Positions 48,001-58,619 of a stretch of 64,000 nucleotides of DNA are shown piece by piece. The DNA comes from Isoetes taiwanensis (lineage: Eukaryota > Streptophyta > Lycopodiopsida > Isoetales > Isoetaceae), in NCBI GenBank assembly GCA_021234155.1, contig JAJEKV010000685.1, forward strand, positions 1-64,000, written 5' to 3'. Numbering within the stretch: position 1 is the stretch's first letter; each line of letters opens with the position of its first letter. Made by a program: the position numbers and the translations under genes. Under the pieces are notes generated by a model. The model did not search any database and was not told where the DNA came from. It saw only the letters and a list, made by a program, of their open reading frames with translations.

Positions 48001-48999
48001 GGAAGAAATGGTTTTCTTTTGCAATCAAAATAAAGGACCATGTCTCCATAAACCTAAAGAACAGATTGTTAGTATACAAAATTTCAAGCATTTCTAGATC
48101 TTTACAGTAAACAATGTCCTGCAAGAGCTGGCTTAGCCTGCACCAATATGCATAAGTAGAAGCTACATAACAATAGAAGCCAAAAGTACAAAACCTCAGC
48201 TTCAATGCAACAGCTTTACCTTCTTGCTCTACTAAAACTTCTCTAGGCAATCCACGCTCTGCGTAGGCTGACAATGATTGTCCTCAGATTTTGCATATTA
48301 TGCTCAAGGGAAAATCCACCTCCAAGTAACTTGATCTAACTTCATTGCATCTAAGCCTCAAATTTTCCTCCGCATGCAAAGCAAAAGTGAAAAAACTCAA
48401 ATATTCATGGAGAAAAGTACCAAGCTTAGCATAAAATGGTTCTAAGAAAATCATAAACATTTTATTATTGAGAAAAAACCATAAATTTGAAATCTAAACA
48501 TTTTATTAAATAAACCATAATTGAAACTCAAAAATATAGGAGCTTTTTGTAAGTCATCTCTTCTAATATATTTAGACCCCGTTCACAAAATGTCCGCTTT
48601 GATCTTAAATCTCCAAATATAATCCACCGGGTTCCAATTTGCTTCCCATCTTCAAGCTCTGAAAGAAATCATAGAAAGCAAAGCGAAGAATGTTGAGCAA
48701 AGAAACCGGATGAAACCGTGGTTACCAAGATGCTCAGAAGAATAATCGGATCTTTAGCTCCTCAGACGCCTTTGCTATTCTGGGGCCGAGCGTTTACATC
48801 ACTTCTGAGAAAACGGCTCAAACCCTAGCCCCTCAAAAAAAAAAACGTTATAAAAACAACCCGAAAATTCGTTCGAACTTGAGTTACTTTTTGCCGGATT
48901 TTCAAATTCTGATTCACAAAAATTTCGCTTTGGCCGGTTCGATGTCCACCGCGGCCGGAAAAGGAGGACACACCCCGAAACACAATTTAAGTAAGTAGA
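45060..48999 (-). mobile_element. Helitron unit 2 (3940 bp)
   Basis: Complete from CTAG (45060) to GA (48999), with the hairpin at 45073-45089 (7-bp stem, GTT loop) followed on the minus strand by ACACGTTTACTAG. Near-identical to unit 1 over 45090-45560. From about 46260 to 47400 it carries short patches copied from about 1.13-1.17 kb to the left. Small differences from unit 1 fall mainly at CAG/CTG. Confidence 0.8.
45073..45089 (-). other. Helitron 3'-terminal hairpin
   Basis: GCCCGGC-GTT-GCCGGGC: a 7-bp perfect stem 9 nt inside the CTAG terminus (minus strand). In Helitrons this structure acts as the transposition terminator; skipping it would give tandem copies. Confidence 0.85.
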
Positions 49000-51900
49000 C
49001 TAGTAAATGTGTGCGGCGTTTATCTACTAATGTGTTTTACCAAGTCAAAATTGAAAAACAAAGATTACACTTATGGCCAAAGTCAAAATTGAAAATACAA
49101 CAATTAAACCAAGTAGTTTATTTTATACACCAAAATTCTAGAATGCCAATTTGAACAACATATGTAAAATGTTATTTTTGGAGCCATTGATATGTGCCAG
49201 AATTGAGGTTACATAAAGTTATGAATCAATACTTTAGAAAATGTATTCATGTGAGCCATTAAATCTTATGTAAAATGGGCTAAACTTCCATTAATTCATG
49301 CATGTGGTGGACTAATTGATACAACGACAAAATGGTAATCATAAAGGTGGATTTTGCAACAAAGTAGATGCCACCCTATAAGATGCGTGTAAGAATTGCC
49401 ACATTGGAGGAAATCAAATATATTAGTTAACCCTTTTTAGCCAACCATTCCTCAAATTTTCTTGCAAGAATGGAGAACTAAACGAAAAAAATGTGGCAGT
49501 GTAATTACATCCCTATACTTCAAATTTGCACGAATCCGAAAAGCAAGATATAAAATCTTATAGAAATTTAAAAGTAGACCAAATGTTCCTTGTAGAAATT
49601 AGTAATTTTGCATGTAGATTTAGTGAGGAATGCACATTTACTTTGAGATACATGTGAACCATTAAATGAATGGCATGAGTCTTGTAAAGCTTTATTTGTG
49701 GACCACATACATGCCCTGAATGAATCATCTAATTATAGCATCTATTTGTCTCATCCAAAATAGTTTAGTACTGCCACCGGCAAAGTGGTAACAAACCTTG
49801 TGTAAGCGCAACTCAAAAGCTCTAGGCCTTTGTGTTTTCCAACTCATATCCAATCCAAAATCCATCTTATAATAGAACCGCAATGCATATATAACAATGT
49901 AGACGCAATAGATGTCATGGAGATTTGAACTCAAATATTCCAAACTAATCCATTCTCGGAGAGATAAGCATAAACATTTCTGGTCATCAGAGAGATAAGC
50001 ATAAAGATATAGATCAACAAGACGTTCTCATCCCTACATTTTGCAATAGATGGATAAATAAGTACTTCTATTCCTACTTTTGCAATAAATTGATAAACAT
50101 GGCCCATGTACATGCAAGGATACTAAGGTTGTTAACATTACAAAATGCTTCAATCCTTGTCCTAGTATTTTATACAAATGATTTGATCATTTCTTTTGTC
50201 CCAATGAAGGCTACATCGCTGATCCAACGAACTTTGAATACCAATCCTCTCTTTTGGAGTCTACAAACTCAACTTAGCTCAAAAATTTGGCTTGAAAAAA
50301 GGTGCAAAGTTTTTATTTCATACTATAGTTCATGTGAGTGATTAAATCCACATGACGTAACCTAAACAATCATTAATTCATGCATGGTGGCCACAATTGA
50401 TACATGGATCAAATGGTAAATGCATTCAAAAGTATGGATTTTGAAAAGAAGAAAGCATTACATCAACTAATCAAGATCACTTAAATGCCAAAGGGAATTC
50501 AAATGAATTAGTTAACATTGGAGCATAACCATTCCTCAAATTTCTTGCAACGAATATAAACTTTTACAAAAAAATGTGGCTTTGTTTCATAAATCACGAT
50601 AGAATAGGAGATATAAAATTTTATAGCCTTTTAAAAAAAGATCAACTTTGGAAACCCTTAAAAAAAAAAGTAACAAAAATAAATGTAGATTTACAAACTA
50701 TTTTGAAGAAATGGCTTGTACTGCACGCCCACGAAGAACAAAAGCAAATTGGTAGTCTAAAAATACTCTCAATGATGAACCTTCTAAAGTCTGGACATAT
50801 CAATCCTAGTATTCTAAATCTATTTGTCTACCTAATATTCAAAAAAAAGTTTAGTACTAAATGGAAAGGGAGAAGCTTATATGGTATCAAACCATATGAC
50901 TACTGAGCATAAACTAAGAAGGCCTTTGTGTTTTCCAACTCATGTGAAATGGCAAAATCGGACAATGATCATTCAAGCACTTTGAGCCATGTATATAAAT
51001 TAAGATGGAAAAGACCGGAAATTTTTTCCTCAAATCCAAGTTTGAAAACTAATCCATTCTCGGGCTTTAATAAGCATAAATCATAGATCAACGCAAGAGA
51101 TAACATAAAATAGCGTTGTTTGCAAATAAGCCCTACAAAATGCCATGTTGTTTCGGAATAAGTACTCGACTCTATTCCTACACTTTGCAATGAACTTGTG
51201 ATAAAAGAACACACAAGGATACTAAGGTTGTTAACAATGTGTAACCAGTTCGGAGATAGAACAATTTGAATATGCTTAGAGGACAAAAGCGTTTCATGCG
51301 TTGGATCGTGGGTTTTTCAACCATATCATGGGAAAAAAATTGTACCTTAATCCTTTTTTCACTGATTCCTATGCTTGATTGAACCCTAAGCTTCAACAAT
51401 ACGCAAATAGAAAGCGAGAAACATAAGATTTAAATTTGGATCTGGCTGTAGGGGCCGCGAATATTTATAAGCACCTTAAGCTTTCTTTGCTTCAAGGACT
51501 CCTTTGTTTCAAGGACATACGGCCCCGATTTGCCAAAGAGAAGCACAAACCCGTAAGATTTAGAGTGATAGAAACCTTGCAAATGAGTGCTTACAAAAAT
51601 TAGAACTTGGAAAGATCTCAACTTTGCTTACAATGTAATGCGGATTTGCTCAAATTTGGGTTAGAGGATTTAGAAGGATCAGAATCATCCATTTTGCCAA
51701 AGATTTAGTAGTAGTCCAAAGCAAAGCAAAGCAAATGCAATCAGGAGTTGCAAACAATGCGATTCTAATCAACCTGGAGATAAGGATATGAATGGCAATA
51801 TCAAACACATACAAAGATATTCTTGTTTGCTAACAAATGGTATATCAAATGAACTTCAAACTAAAGTCTATTTGCACGCATATGAAGGAAGAAATGGTTT

Positions 51901-52867
51901 TCAATGCTTGGCTTTGCAATCAAAATAAAGGACCATGTCTCCATAAACCTAAAGAACAGATTGTTAGTATACAAAATTTCAAGCATTTCTAGATCTTTCT
52001 GATTAAACAATGTCGCAAGAGCCGGCTTAGCTCGCACCAATATGCATAAGTAGAAGCTACATAACAATAGAAGCTAAAAGTACAAAACCTCGACCACTTC
52101 AATGCAGCGGCTTTACCTTCTTGCTCTACTAAAACTTCTCTAGGCAATCCACGCTTCTGCCTAGGTCGACAATGATTGTCCTCAGATTTTGCATATTATG
52201 CTCAAGGGAAAATCCACCTCAAGTAACTTGAAACTTACGCATCAGCCTCAAATCTAAGCCTTCATTGCATGCATACCGGTGTAATCGGTTAAAATGGTTC
52301 AGCACCTCAAATTTCGTGAGAAAAGTACCAAGCTTAGCATAAACCACTGAAAATCATAAACATTTTATTATTGGCAAACCATATTTGAAACTTCAAATAT
52401 AGCGATAACGGAGCTTTTTGTAAGTCATCTCTTCTAATATATTTAGACCCAGTTCACAAAATGTCCGCTTTGATCTTAAATCTGATCTCATAATCCACAG
52501 GGTTCCAATTTGCTTCCTCCATCTTCAAGCTCAAAAGAAATCATAAAGCAAAGCGAGAAGAATGTTGAGCAAAAAAACCGGATGAAAAGTGGTTACCAAG
52601 ATGCTCCGGAAGAATAATCGGATCTTTAGCTCACATGCGCCTTTGCTATTCGGGGGAAGCGCGTTATCACCGAGAAACGGCTCAAACCCTAGCCCCTCAA
52701 AAAAAAACGTGGCCAAAAACAACCCGAAAATTCGTTCCGAACTTGAGTTACTTTTTGCCGGATTTCAAATTTCTGATCACAAAATTTCGCTTTGGCCGGA
52801 TTTCGATGTCCACCGGCGGCCGGAAAAAGGAGGACACACCCCCCGAAACACAATTTAAGTAAGTAGA
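49000..52867 (-). mobile_element. Helitron unit 3 (3868 bp)
   Basis: Same length as unit 1. The 3' end is CTAGTAAATGTGTGCGGCG followed by a scrambled hairpin. The 5' end is intact and followed by host T (52868). Between about 50150 and 51250 it is a fine mosaic of the expected sequence and of the segment about 1.1 kb to the left. Examples are AGGCCTTTGTGTTTTCCAAC at about 50920, AATCCATTCTCGGGC at about 51053 and GGATACTAAGGTTGTTAAC at about 51216. It is best read as a poorly resolved consensus. Confidence 0.75.
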
Positions 52868-53124
52868 TATGGTCTTTGAAGCAATGGTTGGTGCTTTATG
52901 AAATTGGCTTCATTAATCTATTAAAAAGAATCAATGTAATCCATCAACAATTGTCCATATTTTTGTTTTGAGCTAACACATGTAATGCATATTATGATAG
53001 CTACCATACAAGGAACTTTTTTGCATTACTTTGAAATAGAAGTACCTTATTAAGCAAAGCCTAAACCATAAAATCTTTCATTATAGATAATGCTCAAGTC
53101 AAATGTCATTATAGATATAATTCT

Positions 53125-53150
53125 CCAGTTGTGGCACGCACGTTTACTAG
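53125..53150 (+). mobile_element. degraded Helitron 3' end (plus orientation)
   Basis: CCAGTTGTGG, then CACGCACGTTTACTAG (CTAG at 53147-53150), matches the ACACGTTTACTAG terminus of the family. The hairpin is reduced to CCAGTTGTGG and the next base is A, not T. The LINE poly-T begins six bases further on. Confidence 0.5.
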
Positions 53151-53250
53151 ATGGAATTTTTTTTTTTTTTGAAGAATATAGGAATATATTAAACCACTAG
53201 AATGTGATCAAGTACAATGATAAGTGTGGTGCTAAGAAATGAAGTGCCCA

Positions 53251-53725
53251 TCATGATTCACAATCAGAAGAATGTCGACCAAATTTCCGCTTTTTAACGT
53301 GCCCGGACAAGCTTGAGACTTGGTAAGCCCGCCACAACTTATGCCTCAAGATGGAACCAACCGAAAGGGCTAATCGATTCTCAAAGACCTTCGGCTCTCC
53401 GTCTTTTTCCAAATCAACCACGGCCAAGCTCGCGATAAATGGAACGCTTGGCGGCTTGGCCACCGACCAACCGCTGGGAAAGACTCCCATGAGAAGCCGA
53501 TTTGGTGAGGAAGACCCAAAGAGGGCTCTCACCGGGACCAAGCTGCCCCCTACTCTCGTGCATAGGGACTCTCTCGGCCTCCCACATAGAGGGCATGTTT
53601 CCGCTACCGAGGCTTGAACACTGTACTGGGACATTCACCACGAGGCTACGGTGCAAGATCCGCCATAAAAGTGCGGTTTTAGGAGGAGGCAATGTATTCC
53701 ACGCCCATTCCACATGGCGGGCCAC
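53251..53725 (-). pseudogene. LINE zf-RVT region
   Basis: Two overlapping frames. One (53414-53725) reads WAWNTLPPPKTALLWRILHR, the conserved W..PP.. (F/L)LWR(L/I)LH start of the plant zf-RVT domain. The other (53251-53634) has CPLCGRPRESL, its zinc-binding knuckle. This domain follows the reverse transcriptase in plant LINEs and probably binds nucleic acid. The frame changes between the two motifs. Confidence 0.75.
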
Positions 53726-54188
53726 TTACTCCTGGAAGCTTAAGTGACCACTTATCCAGAAGGCTGACAATGTGTCCGAAGCGCTAGAAACCCATAAGCC
53801 GATGCTACAAACCGAGATGCATCAAGTCCACTATGCGAGTTCCAAACGCGATTGACTTTGAGAAGACAAGCGCAATGGAATAGCATTCGCAATTCGCCCA
53901 AGTAGAATGTCCCAAGCCGAAGGCCAAATCGATCCCTAAAAAACTCCCACGGCGCCGGATGACCCTCCCAATACCGATCACGGATGGATGTTACCCTGCG
54001 GCAATCCATCCATCCACCGAGGTGTAGGGAAGAGGCCAAGGAGATGAGAATCCAAGGGTACCCAAAGAAAGGGCGATGAGGCTACTATACACCGCTAGGG
54101 TCCAATGAAAAGAGAACCTTGACCACCTTCCGGGCCTTGAGGAGACCTTTAAGAAAAGGCGAAGCATGAGGGGAATGGCCATAAATCC

Positions 54189-55620
54189 TCAAAGAGCCCA
54201 CGGCAGCTGAGCGGAATTCTTTGGCTTCCTAAACACAATAGAGTGGCCCGGCGGCGCCAACAGAGCCAATCCTCGGGGATTGTTGCTCACAACAACCGCC
54301 GGATGAATTTTGACACGAGAACCCGCCGTGTGCAAGGACACATCAAGCATACCTAAGCCCCCGCCTTTAAGGGCGCACACACTTCCACCATGCGACCTTC
54401 ATTTGTAGCCCCTCCTCATTTCCTCCCCAAACAAAATTGCGAATGGTGTCATCCAACTCCTTAACCACACTTTTGGCAAGTATGCGGGAGGTCTTCGTAA
54501 ACATGAGTGCTACAGAAACCGGCTTGGCTACGAGTAATCCCACCAGCCATGGTGAGTTTACTTCCCCTCCACCGGTTCGAGATCTTTGCTTAAGATTACG
54601 TAATGTCTCGCCCAAATTGCCCTAGCATTAATGTCCAAGCCAAATGGTATGCCCTAATGGTTTGGCCATTTGTGGTGGCGGTGTAAGAGCCTGTGGAAAC
54701 CGACTCAACCCGCAGAGGAGGTTCCTCCGGTACCCACATGGCTCAGCACCGACCGTTAAGCAAGCACCCGAAGCTAAAGAAAAGGCATCCAAAATATTCT
54801 TGGCTGCCCGGAGATTGGACTCATCTGCATGAAGAAAGAGGAATGTATCATCCGCCAAAATTGATTGCAAAACATTGCGACCCATCATCCATCACGAAGA
54901 CCTTGCACCACATTGTCGTAAAGCGCCACACTGAAAAAGCGAGAGAGCTACGCCACTATAGTGAACAGGAAGGGGCCAAGCGGACATCCCCGCCTAATGC
55001 CTCGGCCCACGAGAAGATTGAAGAGGTCTCACCGACACCACACTATCGCCCTAGCGGAACCGTCTAGCTTCATAACCGTTTCCACGAAACTAGGTCCGCG
55101 CAAAGGCGCATCATATCGCCAAGAACCTGTCACTAACTTGTCATAAGCCTTGGCAAAATCCAGCTTTAAGAAAAACAAGGGGTACGCCTCATCCCTCACG
55201 AGCCAATGCACTCCCTCAAAAGCAGTGACCACATTATGAAGAATGTTATTTGAGGTATAAAACCGGACCGCTCTGCACTAATGGCGTGAACTAGTACCGG
55301 CTTAAGCCTCTCACCAAAGCCTTAGCAATGATTTTATACACTACGCATAATGAGTAATAGGCCTCCAGTCATTGATGGTTTTAGGATGCTTACACTTGGG
55401 TATAAGTGAAATACAACTCAGATTAAAGTGAGAGGATGCATCGAGTTATTCCCAAAAGATCCACATACACACCACCGAAGTCCCCACCCATTCCCATTGC
55501 TGAAAAAAAAAACTCCATTTGGTATTCCATCTAATCCGGGGACACTTATTCCGAGCCAGCAAAGATGCATCCCCAACTCACCTCTGTCAACGGCTCCTCT
55601 AAGCTCTGTCTTTGAAGGGT
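54189..55620 (-). pseudogene. LINE reverse transcriptase, frameshifted
   Basis: Recognisable pieces run right to left. Around 55500-55620 lies an N-terminal LxEPLT segment followed by a GIPNGxFFQQWEWVG-like motif. At 55029-55232 is FFLKLDFAKAYDKL, motif A with a catalytic Asp. At 54628-54888 is LADDTFLFLHADE, motif C with the catalytic DD pair. At 54367-54615 is the thumb-like KTSRILAKSVVKELDDTIRN followed by FVWGG. At 54189-54380 is LKGGGLGMLDVSLH. These are the standard landmarks of plant L1 RT, about 700 residues in intact elements. At least four frame changes break it. Confidence 0.85.
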
Positions 55621-56186
55621 GAGATTCTTAGCGATACCTTGGCCGGCCCGGCTCTTGAAAAACACTCGTGAGGGAAGCGGGCTCTCCTTGAAAAATGTTT
55701 CATAGTCTTGTTGCTACAAAGGCCTTGATAGCATCGGTTCTGCAACAACACTCCACGGGTGTAACTATGTCCACCATGGCTGCCGCATACTTCTTACGGG
55801 GCTGCGAAAAAAGACTTTAGAGCAAGTGTCGGGGTTGCTTCCAGCCACGTCAAACCTGCTTTGACCACGGCTGCGACACCTTGGCCTCCTCCTCAACCTC
55901 GATCGGACGAAGCACTGCTGCTCCACGCAAGCCATCGAGACCCGCCCTCTAAGAGACTCCGGTTCGCATATAAGGCATCCAACTGCGACCAGGCCAAAGC
56001 CTTTTGTCGCCCCCATTATTTTGCAAATTTGTTTTACCTTAGCCAATCTTTGTAACCATTGCACTCATTCCGCTATCGGGTGAATATCTGGCTAGCGTAT
56101 TAAATGAGCTTTACCGGCCGTGAAACTGGATCCTGAAGAAAGCTTGTGTTAAGCTTAAAAGCGGTCTGAGACCCAGCGGTGGGTGG

Positions 56187-56737
56187 TCATGAAGCATTTG
56201 AATGATCCGGGAGTGTGATCAGAGATAGAGGTGGCGTAACATTCACCCTAGTGAAGGCTGGAGCATAATCCAAGACCTTTGGAGTGCCATAAACTCTATC
56301 CACCCTAGTGTATGCCCTACCATGCCCTGACCAATTATTGCACCAAGTAAAATTCCGATCCCCAGGGAAGCTGTCAAACCCCACTCACGACAAACCTAAG
56401 CCATTGGTCACGCTCAAAACCACGCACAATATCGAACCAATACCATGCTGTCCTCTGGGAGCTCCACCATGTTAAAGTCACCGGGACAAACCATGTAGAA
56501 CCCATACCAAAGGATTGGAGCTTATTTCGCAATTGTGCCCATAAGCAACCCTCTCCGAGTGGCCCCAATTGGTGCATACACATTGGTAAGCCCCACTCTG
56601 GACTGGCCCTCCTTCCATTTAATCACGCCCCACTGGCCTTGGCTATCCGTGGCTGAAAAGGTTACATGTACACCCATTTTCCAACAAATCAAAGTACCTC
56701 CCCGGCCCGCGTTTGTAGCAGTACCGCAGCCACGCAT
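56187..56737 (-). pseudogene. LINE AP-endonuclease domain, frameshifted
   Basis: Frame 56522-56737 has a GRGGTLICW start and GLTNVYAPIGATRR, the NVYAP motif of L1 endonucleases. The middle (56374-56583) has LTWWSSQRTAWYWF, a garbled 'GDFN' region. Frame 56187-56384 gives FPGDRNFTWCNNW, then AYTRVDRVY, and ends LPDHSNAS, the FTW.N and SDH landmarks with the catalytic His. The enzyme nicks target DNA to prime reverse transcription. The three motifs lie in different frames. Confidence 0.85.
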
Positions 56738-57005
56738 CGATTACCCAAGATATTCATTAGGTTGGTAATATCACCCCGGCACATTTATGCTCCCACCAAA
56801 CACAAGATATCCGGATTAAGATTCTTCCGCGACCATGGCGAGGCGTGCTTTTTTTATTAGGAGAGGATTTGATGCCTCTCACATTCCAAGATAGAATTTT
56901 TCTTATCCATGTGGGTCGTTTGTGCACCAAGGGTCGGGGATCCCCTTGTAAAGCCTCACATGCCTCAACACTATCGACCCGGAAGAAAAGTTACGGACTA
57001 CCCGA

Positions 57006-58570
57006 TCAATCACCATTCGATCCACTTGAGGAGGGACTGCGATTGTTGGGCTGCGGATGGGCTAAGTGACCCTCTTGAGGAGCTCTCACCGAGGCTCGCC
57101 TCCTAGAAACAACTTGTTGCCACCCTTCCTTTTTCTTGCAACTCTTCAATGCGTGCAAGTCTCCCTCTGGACCTGGGGATCCACCATCGAGAGGAGGGGT
57201 TCGGGTTGTGTCTCTGGGCGCCCACCTCCCACGACCTTCAACTGGGGGAACAAGTGCAGAGGGTGAAGGCGGGTCAACCACTATTTGCTCTGCTTGGGTG
57301 TGCCGAGTGAGGTTTATCTTTGGTGAAATTGCTTAAGCGAGGGAAACATTGCCAAAAGCTCTCCCCATTGAGCAAGTCCAACCGGAAGTAAGAATAAAAT
57401 CACCACTTTTAACCACAAGACTCGAGGTACCATCTCATATCCGCCAGAATACCTACATATATCTGTGGTGCATCCACAATCGAAAGGCGCTTATGTGAGT
57501 TCCCGTGCCTTTGGCCATGGCCACTAGAAACTTCGGGCACCATCATCTCACGAGGCAGATCCGGTTTGAAGCCGAGATGGCACTCTAGCTGCAAAGTTGG
57601 GCCTAGCATAAGAGAAACACGGAGCATAATGTTGGAACAAAACATAGGCCCCTCCCATACGCGTGCCACTCCATGCAAGACCAATCGCTCCACCGGTGGC
57701 CTCGAGAATCAACCATAATAAGAAAAAATTATTACCCGAGACTTGAGTGGTCACATATGGAGGCAACCCGACCTCTTAAACCGGGCCCGTGCCCGCACCC
57801 AAGCCTCTCGTGATATCCAAAAAGGCCCGGTGAAATGGCCTAACACCGAAGATGCAACCAAATTTCTCAGATATCTTGCACATGCTTCGTGATTGATTTC
57901 TACAACAGGGAGGTAATGATTTAAAAACTCTTTGCAAATCCTTCTTATTATTACGCTCTAGGATAAGGGTAAAGCCTCTCGTCACCCTAGAACTTTTCTC
58001 TCGCACTTTCGCTTGCAACGGTTGCCTAATCTAATCAGAAAACCTAGGCCTAGAAAAGCAAGACCTTGTCATTACCTTTCCATGCATGAGGAGTTGGGGC
58101 TCGTGGGCGGTTGAGGCACCACCTCCGGGAAGCTGCGCAGAGATATCGAAAGGGGTCCTGGCAACACATCACCATTCACACCAACCAAGGATGGCAAAGT
58201 TACAGACTCCAAAGGTGGCATTGAGTGGGCACCACCTCTCTATTCTCCATCCTACCCGAATTCCCAAAAGCCGGCTCTCACGGGAATCCCACCGCCCTCT
58301 TTGGATACATCATGGCTAAGAATTGGCTCTTGAAGATCCGGCCAAGGCGACGCTTGGTTTTGGATATATCCTTGCCTCCTTTCTTTTCCAAAGCGGCATC
58401 TCGACCGCGAATCCTGGCCCAGCCTTCTCCAGGCCCAAACTCGGTGCAGAATTACCCGCCATCACCATGCTCATGAGGGGTTTACAGCAGAAGGCCGCAA
58501 CAGGGGGATCAAATCCGCCCCCCAAACACAGCAAAAACCAAAGAAAAATATGTGCAAAAAGAAGGATCAC
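57006..58570 (-). pseudogene. LINE ORF1-like region
   Basis: Several short frames (57006-57281, 57409-57693, 57548-57766, 57776-58018, 58316-58570) lie upstream of the endonuclease in the right place for ORF1. They include a Pro/Arg-rich stretch near 57.1-57.3 kb and a region around 57.6-58.0 kb that may be the DUF4283 fold of plant LINE ORF1 proteins. I cannot see an intact CCHC knuckle. Assignment rests mostly on position. Confidence 0.45.
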
Positions 58571-58577
58571 TGAAAGA

Positions 58578-58612
58578 GCTACCTGCTTTCAAAGACTACC
58601 TGCTTTCAAAGA
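58578..58612. repeat. 17-bp tandem duplication
   Basis: CTACCTGCTTTCAAAGA occurs twice head to tail just beyond the probable 5' edge of the LINE. It is not a target duplication because the left side of the LINE (TTTACTAGATGGAA) does not match it. Confidence 0.8.
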
Positions 58613-58619
58613 ACAAAGC

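Larger units (their letters stand above)
41192..52867 (-). mobile_element. tandem array of three non-autonomous Helitrons
   Basis: Three head-to-tail copies of the same element, all in minus orientation. At each internal junction (45059|45060 and 48999|49000) the 5' end of one copy (minus strand TCTACTTACTTAAATTGTG) directly touches the CTAG 3' end of the next, with no host base between. The right edge is GA|T, i.e. the A|TC border expected of a Helitron. The intact hairpin GCCCGGCGTTGCCGGGC, then ACACGTTTACTAG, survives only at the middle unit's 3' end. There is no Rep or helicase gene, so the family is non-autonomous. Head-to-tail arrays are expected when rolling-circle replication reads past the 3' terminator. 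Confidence 0.87.
53157..58570 (-). mobile_element. decayed L1-type LINE retrotransposon
   Basis: The left edge is a poly-T run (about 53157-53170), the poly-A tail of a minus-strand element, preceded (minus strand) by a TTTAATATATTCCTATATTC tail typical of plant L1 LINEs. Coding parts occur in the expected order on the minus strand: ORF1-like (57.0-58.5 kb), AP endonuclease (56.2-56.7), reverse transcriptase (54.2-55.6) and zf-RVT (53.3-53.7). Frameshifts are frequent, so no protein is intact. The 5' end is uncertain and no target duplication was found. LINEs copy by nicking DNA with the endonuclease and priming cDNA synthesis at the nick. Confidence 0.85.

Noticed and set aside
41192-52867. 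LTR retrotransposon or satellite explanation for the 3.9-kb tandem
   Set aside because: No long terminal repeats, TG..CA ends or primer-binding site; unit borders coincide exactly with Helitron TC and CTAG ends, and only three units exist.
58578-58612. 17-bp tandem repeat as the LINE target duplication
   Set aside because: Both copies lie on the same side of the element and do not match the sequence left of the poly-T tail.
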